This document shows positions 8,741 to 15,456 of a stretch of 15,557 nucleotides of DNA, piece after piece. This DNA is from CAZFYZ01 sp964523735 (GTDB lineage Bacteria; Armatimonadota; UBA5829). Where the stretch lies: the NCBI GenBank assembly GCA_964523735.1, contig CAZFYZ010000094.1:1-15557 (forward strand), read 5' to 3'. Position numbers and translations under genes: made by a program. The stretch's first letter is position 1, and every line of letters begins with the position of its first letter. A model generated the notes under the pieces. It was not told the DNA's origin. It ran no database searches and worked only from the letters and a program-made list of their open reading frames with translations.

Positions 8741-9781
8741 ATGAGCTACAAACTGGCACTTGACGCAATCAACCTGATTCCCGGCGAGAGGCTGGGGCAC
8801 ACTGAGTACTGCTCGAACTACGCTCTTGTGCGCGCCGTGACTGGCCTTGATCCGGTTAGTGACGACAGCGCCTGGGGCAAGTTTCACGAGGCCTGGGATA
8901 TCGACTTCCTATGGTCCGCGAATGATGGGCCTAGCCGTTGGCATGATCGTGGCCGCGTGACTGACATGGGTCACGCGGAGTTCCTGGAGAACGGATCCGA
9001 CAAGCGGGTGACTGTGAACTGCCCATTCAAGGAAGTGGAAGAGGTCTGGGACTTCGACGCAACGGTCGAGTATGGCCTCGACCCGGCAGATCAGCTTGTG
9101 AAGTACTTCGAGGATTGCGCGCAGGCTAACAGAGAGGACAACCCCGATCAGCTTGTGCCTGGCGGGCGCTACAAAACGCTCGTCTCAGGTGCGATCGATG
9201 CCTTTGGCTGGGACATGCTGCTGGCCGCCGCGGCGGATCGGGAGAAGTTCGAGAAAGTCCTGGACAGCTTCTTCAGGTATACGCTGCACCAGGTTGAGGC
9301 GCAGGCCAAGAGCTCGGTTGTTGCCTACCTGAACCATGATGACTTCGTCTGGACCGCCGGCGCGTTCATGCATCCGGACTTCTACCGCGCCGCGATCATC
9401 CCGCGTTACAAGAAGCTGTGGGATGTGCTGCACGACGCCGGCAAGAAGGTGTTGTTCTGCTCCGATGGCAACTTCATGGAGTTTGTGGACGACATCGTGG
9501 CCGCGGGAGCCGACGGGCTGATCTTCGAGCCCTGCAACGACCTTGACTACATCGTCGAACGCTATGGAAAGACCAAGTCGATATTCGGCAGCAAGGTCGA
9601 TTGCCGGACGCTGACTTTCGGCAAGCCGGATCAGATCAAGCACGAGATCGACGAGACCCTCAAGATCGCCAAAGCATGCCCCGGGTTCTTCTTTGCAGTG
9701 GGGAATCATATCCCATCAAACGTGCCGGTGGATAACGGGCTCTACTACTTCGACCACCTGAGCAAGAACTGGCGGCGGTAG
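8741..9781 (+). CDS. Uroporphyrinogen decarboxylase (URO-D)-family protein, methyltransferase-like branch
   Basis: A 346-residue cytoplasmic protein from ATG 8741. The purine-rich AGGAGGGGG upstream is about 15 nt from the ATG, unusually far, but no closer in-frame start exists. The same frame is open further upstream but overlaps the GH-like gene in another frame and is not coding there. The sequence has the URO-D superfamily layout: a central segment (GAFMHPDFYR, then VLFCSDGNFM), a barrel strand ending in GLIFEP, FGSKVDCRTLTFG around Cys288, and the C-terminal GNHIPSNVPVDNGLYYFD with His323. Relatives include HemE and the cobamide methyltransferases MtaA/CmuA. There is no haem-pathway neighbour and no HemE-like N-terminus, so a heme role is unlikely. 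Methyl transfer to or from a corrinoid partner, perhaps on compounds released by the GH-like protein, is inference. Confidence 0.85.
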   Translation: MSYKLALDAINLIPGERLGHTEYCSNYALVRAVTGLDPVSDDSAWGKFHEAWDIDFLWSANDGPSRWHDRGRVTDMGHAEFLENGSDKRVTVNCPFKEVEEVWDFDATVEYGLDPADQLVKYFEDCAQANREDNPDQLVPGGRYKTLVSGAIDAFGWDMLLAAAADREKFEKVLDSFFRYTLHQVEAQAKSSVVAYLNHDDFVWTAGAFMHPDFYRAAIIPRYKKLWDVLHDAGKKVLFCSDGNFMEFVDDIVAAGADGLIFEPCNDLDYIVERYGKTKSIFGSKVDCRTLTFGKPDQIKHEIDETLKIAKACPGFFFAVGNHIPSNVPVDNGLYYFDHLSKNWRR

Positions 9782-9802
9782 TCAGCCCGGCGCTGCGCCA
9801 CC

Positions 9803-9888
9803 GTCATTTCGAACGCAGTGAGAAATCTGCTTTTCAGCCTTTGCCGCGATTGCGCAAAAAGCGGGTTTCTCGCCCTGCTCGAAATGAC
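9803..9888. repeat. Interspersed palindromic repeat element (86 bp, imperfect inverted repeat)
   Basis: The left arm 9803-9835 starts GTCATTTCGA and contains GAGAAATC. The right arm 9856-9888 is its imperfect reverse complement (GGTTTCTCG through TCGAAATGAC). About 33 bp are paired, with mostly transition mismatches, around a 20-nt centre. Palindromes starting GTCATTTCGA...GAGAAATC are familiar dispersed elements in many bacterial genomes. It lies 21 nt after the URO-D stop codon, so its RNA hairpin could also end that transcript. It encodes nothing. Confidence 0.7.
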
Positions 9889-9911
9889 ATGAGCAGCGGA
9901 TGGTCGTCGGC

Positions 9912-9941
9912 TTGCGCCTGACCGGACGGGCGGGGTATAAT
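9912..9941 (+). promoter_or_regulatory. Promoter of the manganese riboswitch / exporter transcript
   Basis: A perfect -10 box TATAAT at 9936-9941 is preceded by TTGCGC at 9912-9917 with an 18-nt spacer (weak -35, 3 of 6). The predicted start near 9948-9949 falls directly before the first paired base of the aptamer at 9950, as expected for a riboswitch leader. Confidence 0.75.
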
Positions 9942-9949
9942 GAAGCCGT

Positions 9950-10039
9950 TGTAAAGGGGAGTAGCTTCCCAGGCAGAGTCAACACACTGGCTTTCGAGCC
10001 TGGCTCTGCCGGCCGATATGGCTTAGCGAGACCTTTGCA
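9950..10039 (+). ncRNA. yybP-ykoY manganese (Mn2+) riboswitch aptamer
   Basis: The conserved pieces of this class are present in order: AAAGGGGAGTAGCT (9953-9966), the internal TCAACACAC segment, a GGCT-TTCG-AGCC hairpin inside a GGCAGAG/CTCTGCC stem, and GGCTTAGCGAGACCTTTGC ending near 10038. Helix P1 forms between TGTAAAGG (9950-9957) and CCTTTGCA (10032-10039) with one G-U pair. This class senses Mn2+ through two docked loops. The downstream gene belongs to the UPF0016/GDT1 exporter family, a well-established partner of this riboswitch. Confidence 0.95.
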
Positions 10040-10077
10040 TCCGCGATTTGCGCGCGGGTGCAGGGGTCTTTTGTTTT
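10030..10077 (+). terminator. Intrinsic terminator forming the riboswitch expression platform
   Basis: GACCTTTGCATCCGCG (10030-10045) pairs along its full 16 bases, with a few G-U pairs, to CGCGGGTGCAGGGGTC (10053-10068) across a 7-nt loop. TTTTGTTTT follows at 10069-10077. The 5' arm contains the 3' strand of aptamer helix P1, so the two structures exclude each other. Bound Mn2+ should favour P1 and read-through, making this a transcriptional ON switch. Confidence 0.88.
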
Positions 10078-10091
10078 GTGAGGTGGCGGGC

Positions 10092-10829
10092 TTGGACGCT
10101 TTCTGGCTATCGATGGGAATCGTGTTCCTCGCGGAGCTTGGTGACAAGACTCAGCTAGTGGCGCTGTGTCTCGCCAGCAGATTCAAGGCGATGACAGTGC
10201 TTGCGGGGATCTTCTGCGCGACCCTGGTGGTGCACATAGTATCGGTCCTGCTTGGCTGCGGGGTGGGCAAGCTGGTGCCGGCGGCGTGGGTAGCGATGGC
10301 TGCCGGGATCGCGTTCATAGGGTTCGGGCTGTGGACGCTGCGCGGGGATTCGCTCTCGGACGATGAGTGCGCCAATATCAGGGGCCGGTCGGCCTTCTGG
10401 CTCGTGTTTGTGACGTTCTTCCTGGCGGAGCTGGGAGACAAGACTATGCTCAGCACCGTCACGCTGGCCACGAGTCACTCGATGATCCCGGTATGGCTGG
10501 GCTCTTCGCTCGGTATGGTGATCTCTGATGGGCTGGCGATCATAGTCGGCCAAGTGCTTGGCGCCAAGCTGCCGGAGAGAGCGGTCAAGATCGGCGCAGC
10601 GGTCATCTTCTTCGGCTTCGGCCTGTGTAGTGGTGTCGGAGGGGCACTGAAGCTGCCTATCTACGCCACATTGATCGGGACCAGTCTGGTCGTCCTGATG
10701 GTCCTCTGGTATCTGCGGGCGGAGAGGGCGGAGAGGCGGAAGGCTGCTGCTGCTATCGATGTCACCGAACCCGAGGAAGCCTACTCCCTTGTGACGGCAT
10801 CAGCCGGCCAGCCCACCCAAACTGATTGA
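10092..10829 (+). CDS. UPF0016/TMEM165/GDT1-family Mn2+ exporter
   Basis: A 245-residue inner-membrane cation transporter, probably exporting Mn2+ by analogy with MneA/MntX-type UPF0016 proteins and with its riboswitch. I chose the TTG at 10092 because GAGGTG lies 6 nt upstream and the product then begins MDAFWLSMGIVFLAELGDKTQ, as expected for the family. The open frame extends upstream only through the riboswitch and terminator. Two copies of the E-x-G-D-K-T signature sit at residues 15-20 and 113-118, each in a hydrophobic segment. They mark the two inverted halves (about six helices), and the acidic residues probably bind the cation. The polar C-terminal tail of about 30 residues (RAERAERRKAAAA onward) is extra. 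The TTG start suggests modest expression. The promoter of the next gene overlaps the stop codon. Confidence 0.93.
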   Translation: MDAFWLSMGIVFLAELGDKTQLVALCLASRFKAMTVLAGIFCATLVVHIVSVLLGCGVGKLVPAAWVAMAAGIAFIGFGLWTLRGDSLSDDECANIRGRSAFWLVFVTFFLAELGDKTMLSTVTLATSHSMIPVWLGSSLGMVISDGLAIIVGQVLGAKLPERAVKIGAAVIFFGFGLCSGVGGALKLPIYATLIGTSLVVLMVLWYLRAERAERRKAAAAIDVTEPEEAYSLVTASAGQPTQTD

Positions 10830-10854
10830 CAACCCGCCCCACGCTCGCTAGAAT
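10826..10854 (+). promoter_or_regulatory. Near-consensus sigma70 promoter of the CBS-GGDEF gene
   Basis: TTGACA at 10826-10831, a 17-nt spacer, and TAGAAT at 10849-10854. The -35 is perfect and overlaps the exporter stop codon (10827-10829). The -10 matches at 5 of 6 positions. Transcription should start near 10861, giving a leader of about 230 nt before the ATG at 11094. Confidence 0.75.
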
Positions 10855-10860
10855 CTAAAG

Positions 10861-11084
10861 GCCAGGGCCGACGGAACGGCTTCGAGTTATCGCGGAATAT
10901 CAGCAGGAAGCTGGTTCGGAGGGGCTCGGCGCTCCCCGTTGTCTATCGCTCCCCATCCTCCGCGGCAATCCCGGTAGTAACGACAGCCCTCGGGGCACGA
11001 TACTTGCTGAGGTTTCTCTTATGGAGTGGCGAGTCCTTGTCCCTCGACTATGCTCAAGACGACTGAGGGCGACTGCGCCGCTGT
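10861..11084 (+). other. Long, potentially structured 5' leader of unknown function
   Basis: This stretch carries no gene. It contains nested inverted repeats: CGCGGA (10891-10896) with TCCGCG (10959-10964), enclosing CAGC/GCTG with an AGGAA loop (10901-10913) and GGGG/CCCC (10921-10937). The arrangement resembles a multi-branched RNA. I compared it from memory with c-di-GMP-I/II, c-di-AMP, TPP, glycine and cobalamin riboswitches and it matches none. No terminator-like hairpin with a T-run is seen before the gene. Confidence 0.35.
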
Positions 11085-11093
11085 GGAGACCTG

Positions 11094-12404
11094 ATGAAGA
11101 CCGTCGATGAGCTGATGAGCCGCGATGTGGTGTGGGTTAGTCCGTCCGCGCCAGTCAAGTCCGCGGTCATCCTGATGAAAGGGCATGGCATTGGCGCGCT
11201 GCCCGTCGTCGAGAGCGACGACCGGGTGGTGGGCCTGCTGACGCTCGATCGCGTGGTTGGCGAACCGGGCGATGCCCCCGTTGCCGACTGCATGCTCGTC
11301 GATTTCGCGTCCATAGGACCTGGTATTGCCGTTCACAGCGCGGCCGAGCGGATGAAAGAGACCAGCGCGGGCTACCTCCTGGTGCTGCAGGATAATAAGC
11401 TCGAGGGAATCCTCTCTCGCGGCGATCTGCTGCCCGAGCTTGGCAAGAACTTCGACCCCCTCACGAACTTGCCGTGGTCCGATGCATTCCGCGAGTGGGC
11501 GACCGCTTCCCTCAAGGGTGGGGCGGAGATCTCAGTCATCCTCTTCGACATCAACAACTTCGGCGCGTTCAACAAGACCCATGGCCACGTGGTGGGTGAC
11601 AGGGTCATCCAGGCGGTTGCCGATGTCATCAAGAAAGGCGCCGATCCGGAGCTTGACAATGTCTGCCGCTATGGCGGGGATGAGTTCCTGGTCGGTACCA
11701 CCCGCCTGGCCGATGAAGCTCGGTCGCTCGCGGATATCATCCAGGAGAGGATTTCCGCCGCCAAGGTCGAGGGCCTTACCGAGGGCGTATCAGCGACCTA
11801 TGGGATTTCCGGCGGCCGCCGAAGCCGCGAGCGCGAGGACATCCACTACGCCGCGACTATCGACGATCTCATCAACCGCGCCAGCAAGGACTGCACCGCC
11901 CGCAAACCAGGCAGGCGAGGCGCCGAATCGCGAGCCGCCGCCAGGCTGGACACTCGCCCAGGGGCGCCCACGCCACCTGCCTCCGGTGGAGCCGCCAGGC
12001 TGAGGATCAAGTCTGTCGGCCTCACTCTGACCGGGGCGGAGACGGCTGTGAACGTGACTCTGAGTGACCTCGACCAGGAGATCAAGGGCGAATCGAGCGG
12101 GTTCACCACCGGCAGCAGGAATACGCTTCGGCTTGTAGCGGAGGCGACTGCGTCTGCCGCGTGCTCTGCTCTCGCCGATGAACACGGGATCACAGTGGAC
12201 GAAATCCTCTTGGAGAACCTGGGTGGGGAAGAGGAAGTGGTGACTGTCGTGGCCACGTTCTTTGCCGCGGGCTCGACCACGCGAGTCGCCGGAAGCGCCG
12301 TCGTCAAGCGAGGCGACCGCTACCGGGCGACCTCGGCTGCCCTCTTAGCCTCGATCAACAGGCTGTACGCATCCGCCCCCCGCGCGAATGCGGGCGACCT
12401 CTAG
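11094..12404 (+). CDS. CBS-pair / GGDEF diguanylate cyclase-like protein with extra C-terminal domain
   Basis: A 436-residue soluble protein; GGAGA lies 4 nt before the ATG. Two CBS motifs cover about 1-55 and 62-115 and probably bind an adenine nucleotide as a sensor. The GGDEF domain begins with the DPLTNLP signature at 121-127, keeps the metal-binding Asp152 (FDIN), Asn160 and Asp169, and has an intact GGDEF at 194-198. It should therefore make cyclic di-GMP from GTP. The product-inhibition site that normally reads RxxD is PELD (185-188), so the Arg is missing. A Pro/Ala/Arg-rich linker (about 267-302) leads to a C-terminal domain of about 120 residues with an apparent repeated beta-beta-beta-alpha pattern that I cannot name. 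No transmembrane segment is seen. It is transcribed from its own promoter behind a long leader and converges on the membrane-protein gene. Confidence 0.92.
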   Translation: MKTVDELMSRDVVWVSPSAPVKSAVILMKGHGIGALPVVESDDRVVGLLTLDRVVGEPGDAPVADCMLVDFASIGPGIAVHSAAERMKETSAGYLLVLQDNKLEGILSRGDLLPELGKNFDPLTNLPWSDAFREWATASLKGGAEISVILFDINNFGAFNKTHGHVVGDRVIQAVADVIKKGADPELDNVCRYGGDEFLVGTTRLADEARSLADIIQERISAAKVEGLTEGVSATYGISGGRRSREREDIHYAATIDDLINRASKDCTARKPGRRGAESRAAARLDTRPGAPTPPASGGAARLRIKSVGLTLTGAETAVNVTLSDLDQEIKGESSGFTTGSRNTLRLVAEATASAACSALADEHGITVDEILLENLGGEEEVVTVVATFFAAGSTTRVAGSAVVKRGDRYRATSAALLASINRLYASAPRANAGDL

Positions 12405-12424
12405 CCGCGGAATCATCACCTTCG

Positions 12425-13390
12425 TCACGGTCGGTCAGGGCCGAGGTAGACCTCGGTGCCGGAGAGGATAGAGTCGGTGTTGATGACGCGGTAGGTCACG
12501 TTTGTCCTTGGCGAGTGGAAACTCCAGTATGGCGCCTTCTCCAGTTCACCACCTGGCATGCCGTAGCCGGCGGTGCCGCTGCCCCGGTAGGCCAGCCCCG
12601 GGTCGTGAACACCTTTACTCTTGAGCATGCCCAGGGCAGACTTAGCCGACCGCTTGTCCGAGTCCCAAGGGAGTCTCAATGTGTAGTTGTACTTGCTGGC
12701 TTTGTCGGACTTGATGAACCACAGGGAGCCATCCGCACGCTTCTTCGCGTCGAGCGTCCAGAACTTCGTAGCCATGAAGCCGTCAGGGTCAGGACCCACG
12801 CGTTCCTTGTACTTGAAACTGAATGTGTAGCTCGAGCCTTCTCTCTCGAGACTCGATAGTGTCAGATCGTCCGGCACAGGCAGCCAGTTGGCATCGATAT
12901 AGGCGAGCATCGGCTGGTAGAGGGCCTTTGTTCGTCGAGCCTTCATGGATCCCACCAAACTGCCGAGGAGGAAGGCGATGCAGGCGCAGGCGATGAACGC
13001 CTTGAGGGCGACCCTCGGGTTCCACAGCCGCTGGAGGACGTAGACGCCCTCGATGCCGAAGATGGTGCACCCCAATATGTGGCTGGGCATGACATCGCGT
13101 CCGAAGAGGGCATTCCAGCTCCTGTCGTATCCCACATAGCCAAACACGAGGAGCGCGTCGTAGATGACCACGAGCCAGAGCGCCCAGCGGCGCTGAAGAC
13201 CAACCCCCACAGCGATCAGAGCCAACGGCATGGCGGCGATCAGGCCTACTAGCGGGATGCCCTTTTGGTAACCGTAGAGGAACGCCAGGAATGCGACGCA
13301 CGCACGAAAGACCACGACCCAGGGCATGGTCAGAGATCGAGACTGCGACTCGGTCGCTTGCTGGATAGGTGTCTCAGATGATTCGGTCAC
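12425..13390 (-). CDS. Five-TM membrane protein of unknown function with soluble C-terminal domain
   Basis: A 321-residue protein starting at GTG 13390, with GGGAG 7 nt upstream. After a polar, Ser/Thr/Gln-rich tail of about 22 residues come five hydrophobic segments, near 24-41, 46-64, 70-88, 104-121 and 129-148. A basic KARRTK patch (150-155) follows the last segment and should lie in the cytoplasm. The remaining 165 residues look globular, rich in Tyr/Trp/Lys with alternating beta-type segments (SSYTFSFKYKERV, then SLWFIKSDK and YNYTLRLPW). No catalytic or binding motif is recognised. The gene starts 28 nt after the pepF stop, so the two probably share a transcript. Its 3' end faces the GGDEF gene, leaving 20 bp between stops. 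Confidence 0.8.
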   Translation of the reverse strand: MTESSETPIQQATESQSRSLTMPWVVVFRACVAFLAFLYGYQKGIPLVGLIAAMPLALIAVGVGLQRRWALWLVVIYDALLVFGYVGYDRSWNALFGRDVMPSHILGCTIFGIEGVYVLQRLWNPRVALKAFIACACIAFLLGSLVGSMKARRTKALYQPMLAYIDANWLPVPDDLTLSSLEREGSSYTFSFKYKERVGPDPDGFMATKFWTLDAKKRADGSLWFIKSDKASKYNYTLRLPWDSDKRSAKSALGMLKSKGVHDPGLAYRGSGTAGYGMPGGELEKAPYWSFHSPRTNVTYRVINTDSILSGTEVYLGPDRP

Positions 13391-13418
13391 AATGATTCTC
13401 CCTCACTCGCCGATCGGG

Positions 13419-15215
13419 TTAGCGTGCCTTCCACTCCCGATACAGTCCCTCGAACTTGTCCACCATATTCGCCGTCAGCTTCGCTCCCCCCTGCCAGAAT
13501 GCGGGGGATTTGATGTCGATGCCTACTCGCGAGAGAAGGTCCTCCGGAGAGAGCGAGCCGCCGCTCTTGAGCAGCTCGATGAACTGCGTCACGAACGATG
13601 GGCCCTGCTCGCGATACATCGCGTAGAGCGCCAGGACCAGCAGTTCGCCGAACGAATAGGCATAAACGTAAAATGGCGTGCCGACAAAGTGGTTGACATA
13701 CATCCACCACATCGCGTGTTCTTCGCCGAGTTCCAGCGAGTCGCCGAACATCGCCTGGATGTTGCGCTGCCACATCTCGCCGATCTCGTCCGGCGTCAGC
13801 TCGCCAAGCTCACGGCGGGCTCGGTGAAGCTCCTGCTCGAACTTATACATCGCCGTCTGCCGCAGCACCGTCGCGAACACGTTCTCGATCTTCTGAGCGT
13901 AGAGGGACAGCTTCTCCTCGAGGTCAGCCTCCGCGACCAGCGCATCGAACACGAGCATCTCGCCAAACGTGCTCGCAAGCTCGCAGACAGGTAGCGTGGC
14001 GTGGAAGCTCAGCAAACCAAGTGGCCTCGCGAGATACGCGTGAACGCCGTGACCCAACTCGTGCGCAAGGGTCATCACGTCGTCCCCGCGATTCAGGTAG
14101 GTCATAAACACGTAGGGGTGCAGGTCCGGGGTCGCGCCATCGCAGAACGCCCCGCCTCGCTTACCGGGCCTCGAGGCAGCATCGATCCAGCCGTTCGTGA
14201 AGAACTCGGATGCCGCCGCTGCTATCTCGGGCGAGAACCGCTCGAACGATGCCAGGACCATCTCCCGGGCCTGGTCGAACGAGTATTCCTTCTTCGACTC
14301 GAAGATCGGCGCGTAGCGGTCGTAGTGCATCAGCTTGTCATAGCCGAGCACCTCGCGCTTGAGGCGATGGTAGCGCTCGGAGACAGGGTAGCTGTCCACC
14401 ACGGCTGAGATCAGCGTCTCCACGGTCTCGCGGCTCAGCTCGTTTGAGGTGTTGCGATACTGCTCCGGATACTCGTAGCTGCGCAGGCGGTCATCGACCG
14501 ACTTGTCGAAGAGCAGCGTGTTGAAGATGAACGTCAAGAGGCGGCTGTTCTTGCGCAGGCCCTCGCTCAGCGATGCCGCGGCGGCCTTGCGGGTCTCGCG
14601 GTTATGGTCACGAAGCAGGGCTATCACTTCGGGCTCCGTTAGGACCTTCTCCTCGCCATCTACGGTAATCGGGAACTCCATCGCCGAAAGCGACTCCTCG
14701 AACAGCCGCTCAAACGCGCGCCCGCCGGAGTTCGCCTTCTCCTCCATAATCCGTTCCTCTGGCTCAGTAAGCCGGTGCTCGCGGAAGAGCCGCGCCGCGT
14801 GCACGAAGTGCCGGTAGCGGTCGAGAGACGTATCCTTGACGATCGGGTCGATGATATCCGGCTCGACGGCCAGAAGCTCCAGCTCGAAGAACATCAGCTC
14901 GAGCGCGATCTCCGTCTGCCGCTCCTGTATCTTCTGCAGCAGCGCTCCGTGCTCATGCTTGCTTGTGTCCGCGGCGAAGACAAGCGAGGCGTAGTGCGCT
15001 GGCTTGCTCATATCCTGTGCGAGGGCCTCGTATTCGGTTATCGCCTTAAGGAGCGTGGTCGCCGAGAGATCGGGGGTGTTGATCTTGCCTCGATACTGCT
15101 CCCCAAACGCGCATGCGCGGGCGAGTGCGTCGTCAAGAGTCGCGTCGATACGAGGATCGTCTGTGCTATCAAAAAGGTCGCTGAGGTTCCAGGCGACGGT
15201 CGTGGGTTCGGGCAT
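13419..15215 (-). CDS. pepF: Oligoendopeptidase F, M3 family zinc metallopeptidase
   Basis: A cytoplasmic zinc peptidase that cuts short peptides, roughly up to twenty residues in this family. At 598 residues it has the usual PepF length. The ATG at 15215 follows AAGGAGA with 5-nt spacing. The mostly helical N-terminal half (WNLSDLF opening) is typical of the M3B branch. The zinc site is HELGH at 385-389, with the third ligand Glu412 in CELASTFGE. His and Tyr residues near the C-terminus (YVNHFVGTPFYVYAYSFGE) fit the substrate-binding loop of the family. All catalytic residues are present. It is followed 28 nt later by the membrane-protein gene and preceded by its own promoter. No signal peptide is present. 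Confidence 0.95.
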   Translation of the reverse strand: MPEPTTVAWNLSDLFDSTDDPRIDATLDDALARACAFGEQYRGKINTPDLSATTLLKAITEYEALAQDMSKPAHYASLVFAADTSKHEHGALLQKIQERQTEIALELMFFELELLAVEPDIIDPIVKDTSLDRYRHFVHAARLFREHRLTEPEERIMEEKANSGGRAFERLFEESLSAMEFPITVDGEEKVLTEPEVIALLRDHNRETRKAAAASLSEGLRKNSRLLTFIFNTLLFDKSVDDRLRSYEYPEQYRNTSNELSRETVETLISAVVDSYPVSERYHRLKREVLGYDKLMHYDRYAPIFESKKEYSFDQAREMVLASFERFSPEIAAAASEFFTNGWIDAASRPGKRGGAFCDGATPDLHPYVFMTYLNRGDDVMTLAHELGHGVHAYLARPLGLLSFHATLPVCELASTFGEMLVFDALVAEADLEEKLSLYAQKIENVFATVLRQTAMYKFEQELHRARRELGELTPDEIGEMWQRNIQAMFGDSLELGEEHAMWWMYVNHFVGTPFYVYAYSFGELLVLALYAMYREQGPSFVTQFIELLKSGGSLSPEDLLSRVGIDIKSPAFWQGGAKLTANMVDKFEGLYREWKAR

Positions 15216-15255
15216 GGCTATCTCCTTGTCGCATTTCTGCTGCTGGGTTCACGCC

Positions 15256-15285
15256 ATTATACCCGTGGTGATCACCGGCGGGCAA
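15256..15285 (-). promoter_or_regulatory. Promoter of pepF
   Basis: On the minus strand TTGCCC (15285-15280), an 18-nt spacer and a perfect TATAAT (15261-15256). Transcription would start near 15249, about 34 nt before the pepF ATG and upstream of its AAGGAGA ribosome site. Confidence 0.65.
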
Positions 15286-15369
15286 GCGAGATCAAGAGGA
15301 TCACGCGGCTGTTCAGAGGCCACCGTGTTGAGCGTCTTCGGTCTTCCGGCAATCCCGGGCTCCGCGCAG

Positions 15370-15401
15370 TCCTGAGTGGCACGCAGTGCTGTATCGAAGG
15401 A
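15370..15401. repeat. REP-like palindrome A
   Basis: TCCTGAGT, then GGCAC with a 3-nt GCA loop and GTGCT, then GTATCGAAGGA. The hairpin has a 5-bp core with one G-U pair and near-complementary flanks (TCCT/AGGA outside, GAGT against TATCGA with mismatches). The GAGT...GTATCGA signature matches a widespread intergenic palindrome type. Confidence 0.5.
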
Positions 15402-15420
15402 CGGTCTACGAAGCTCTGGT

Positions 15421-15456
15421 CCCTCGATACGGCCCGCAAATCGGGCCTACTCGGGG
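15421..15456. repeat. REP-like palindrome B, opposite orientation to A
   Basis: CCCTCGATAC, GGCCCG (15431-15436), loop CAAAT, CGGGCC (15442-15447), TACTCGGGG. The 6-bp core is perfect and the flanks are largely complementary. The order TCGATAC...TACTC is the inverse of palindrome A, so the two form an inverted pair 19 nt apart. Confidence 0.55.

Noticed and set aside
9900..10091. N-terminal extension of the exporter to 9900
   Set aside because: It would translate through the promoter, riboswitch and terminator; the family start and ribosome site indicate TTG 10092.
10861..10980. Leader as a known c-di-GMP or cobalamin riboswitch
   Set aside because: The conserved core sequences of these classes are absent; only generic stems are present.
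11037..11078. Possible third palindromic repeat (CCCTCGACTATGCTC...GAGGG)
   Set aside because: It resembles a dispersed-repeat fragment, but only about 5 bp of the ends pair, so I could not support a hairpin or repeat call.
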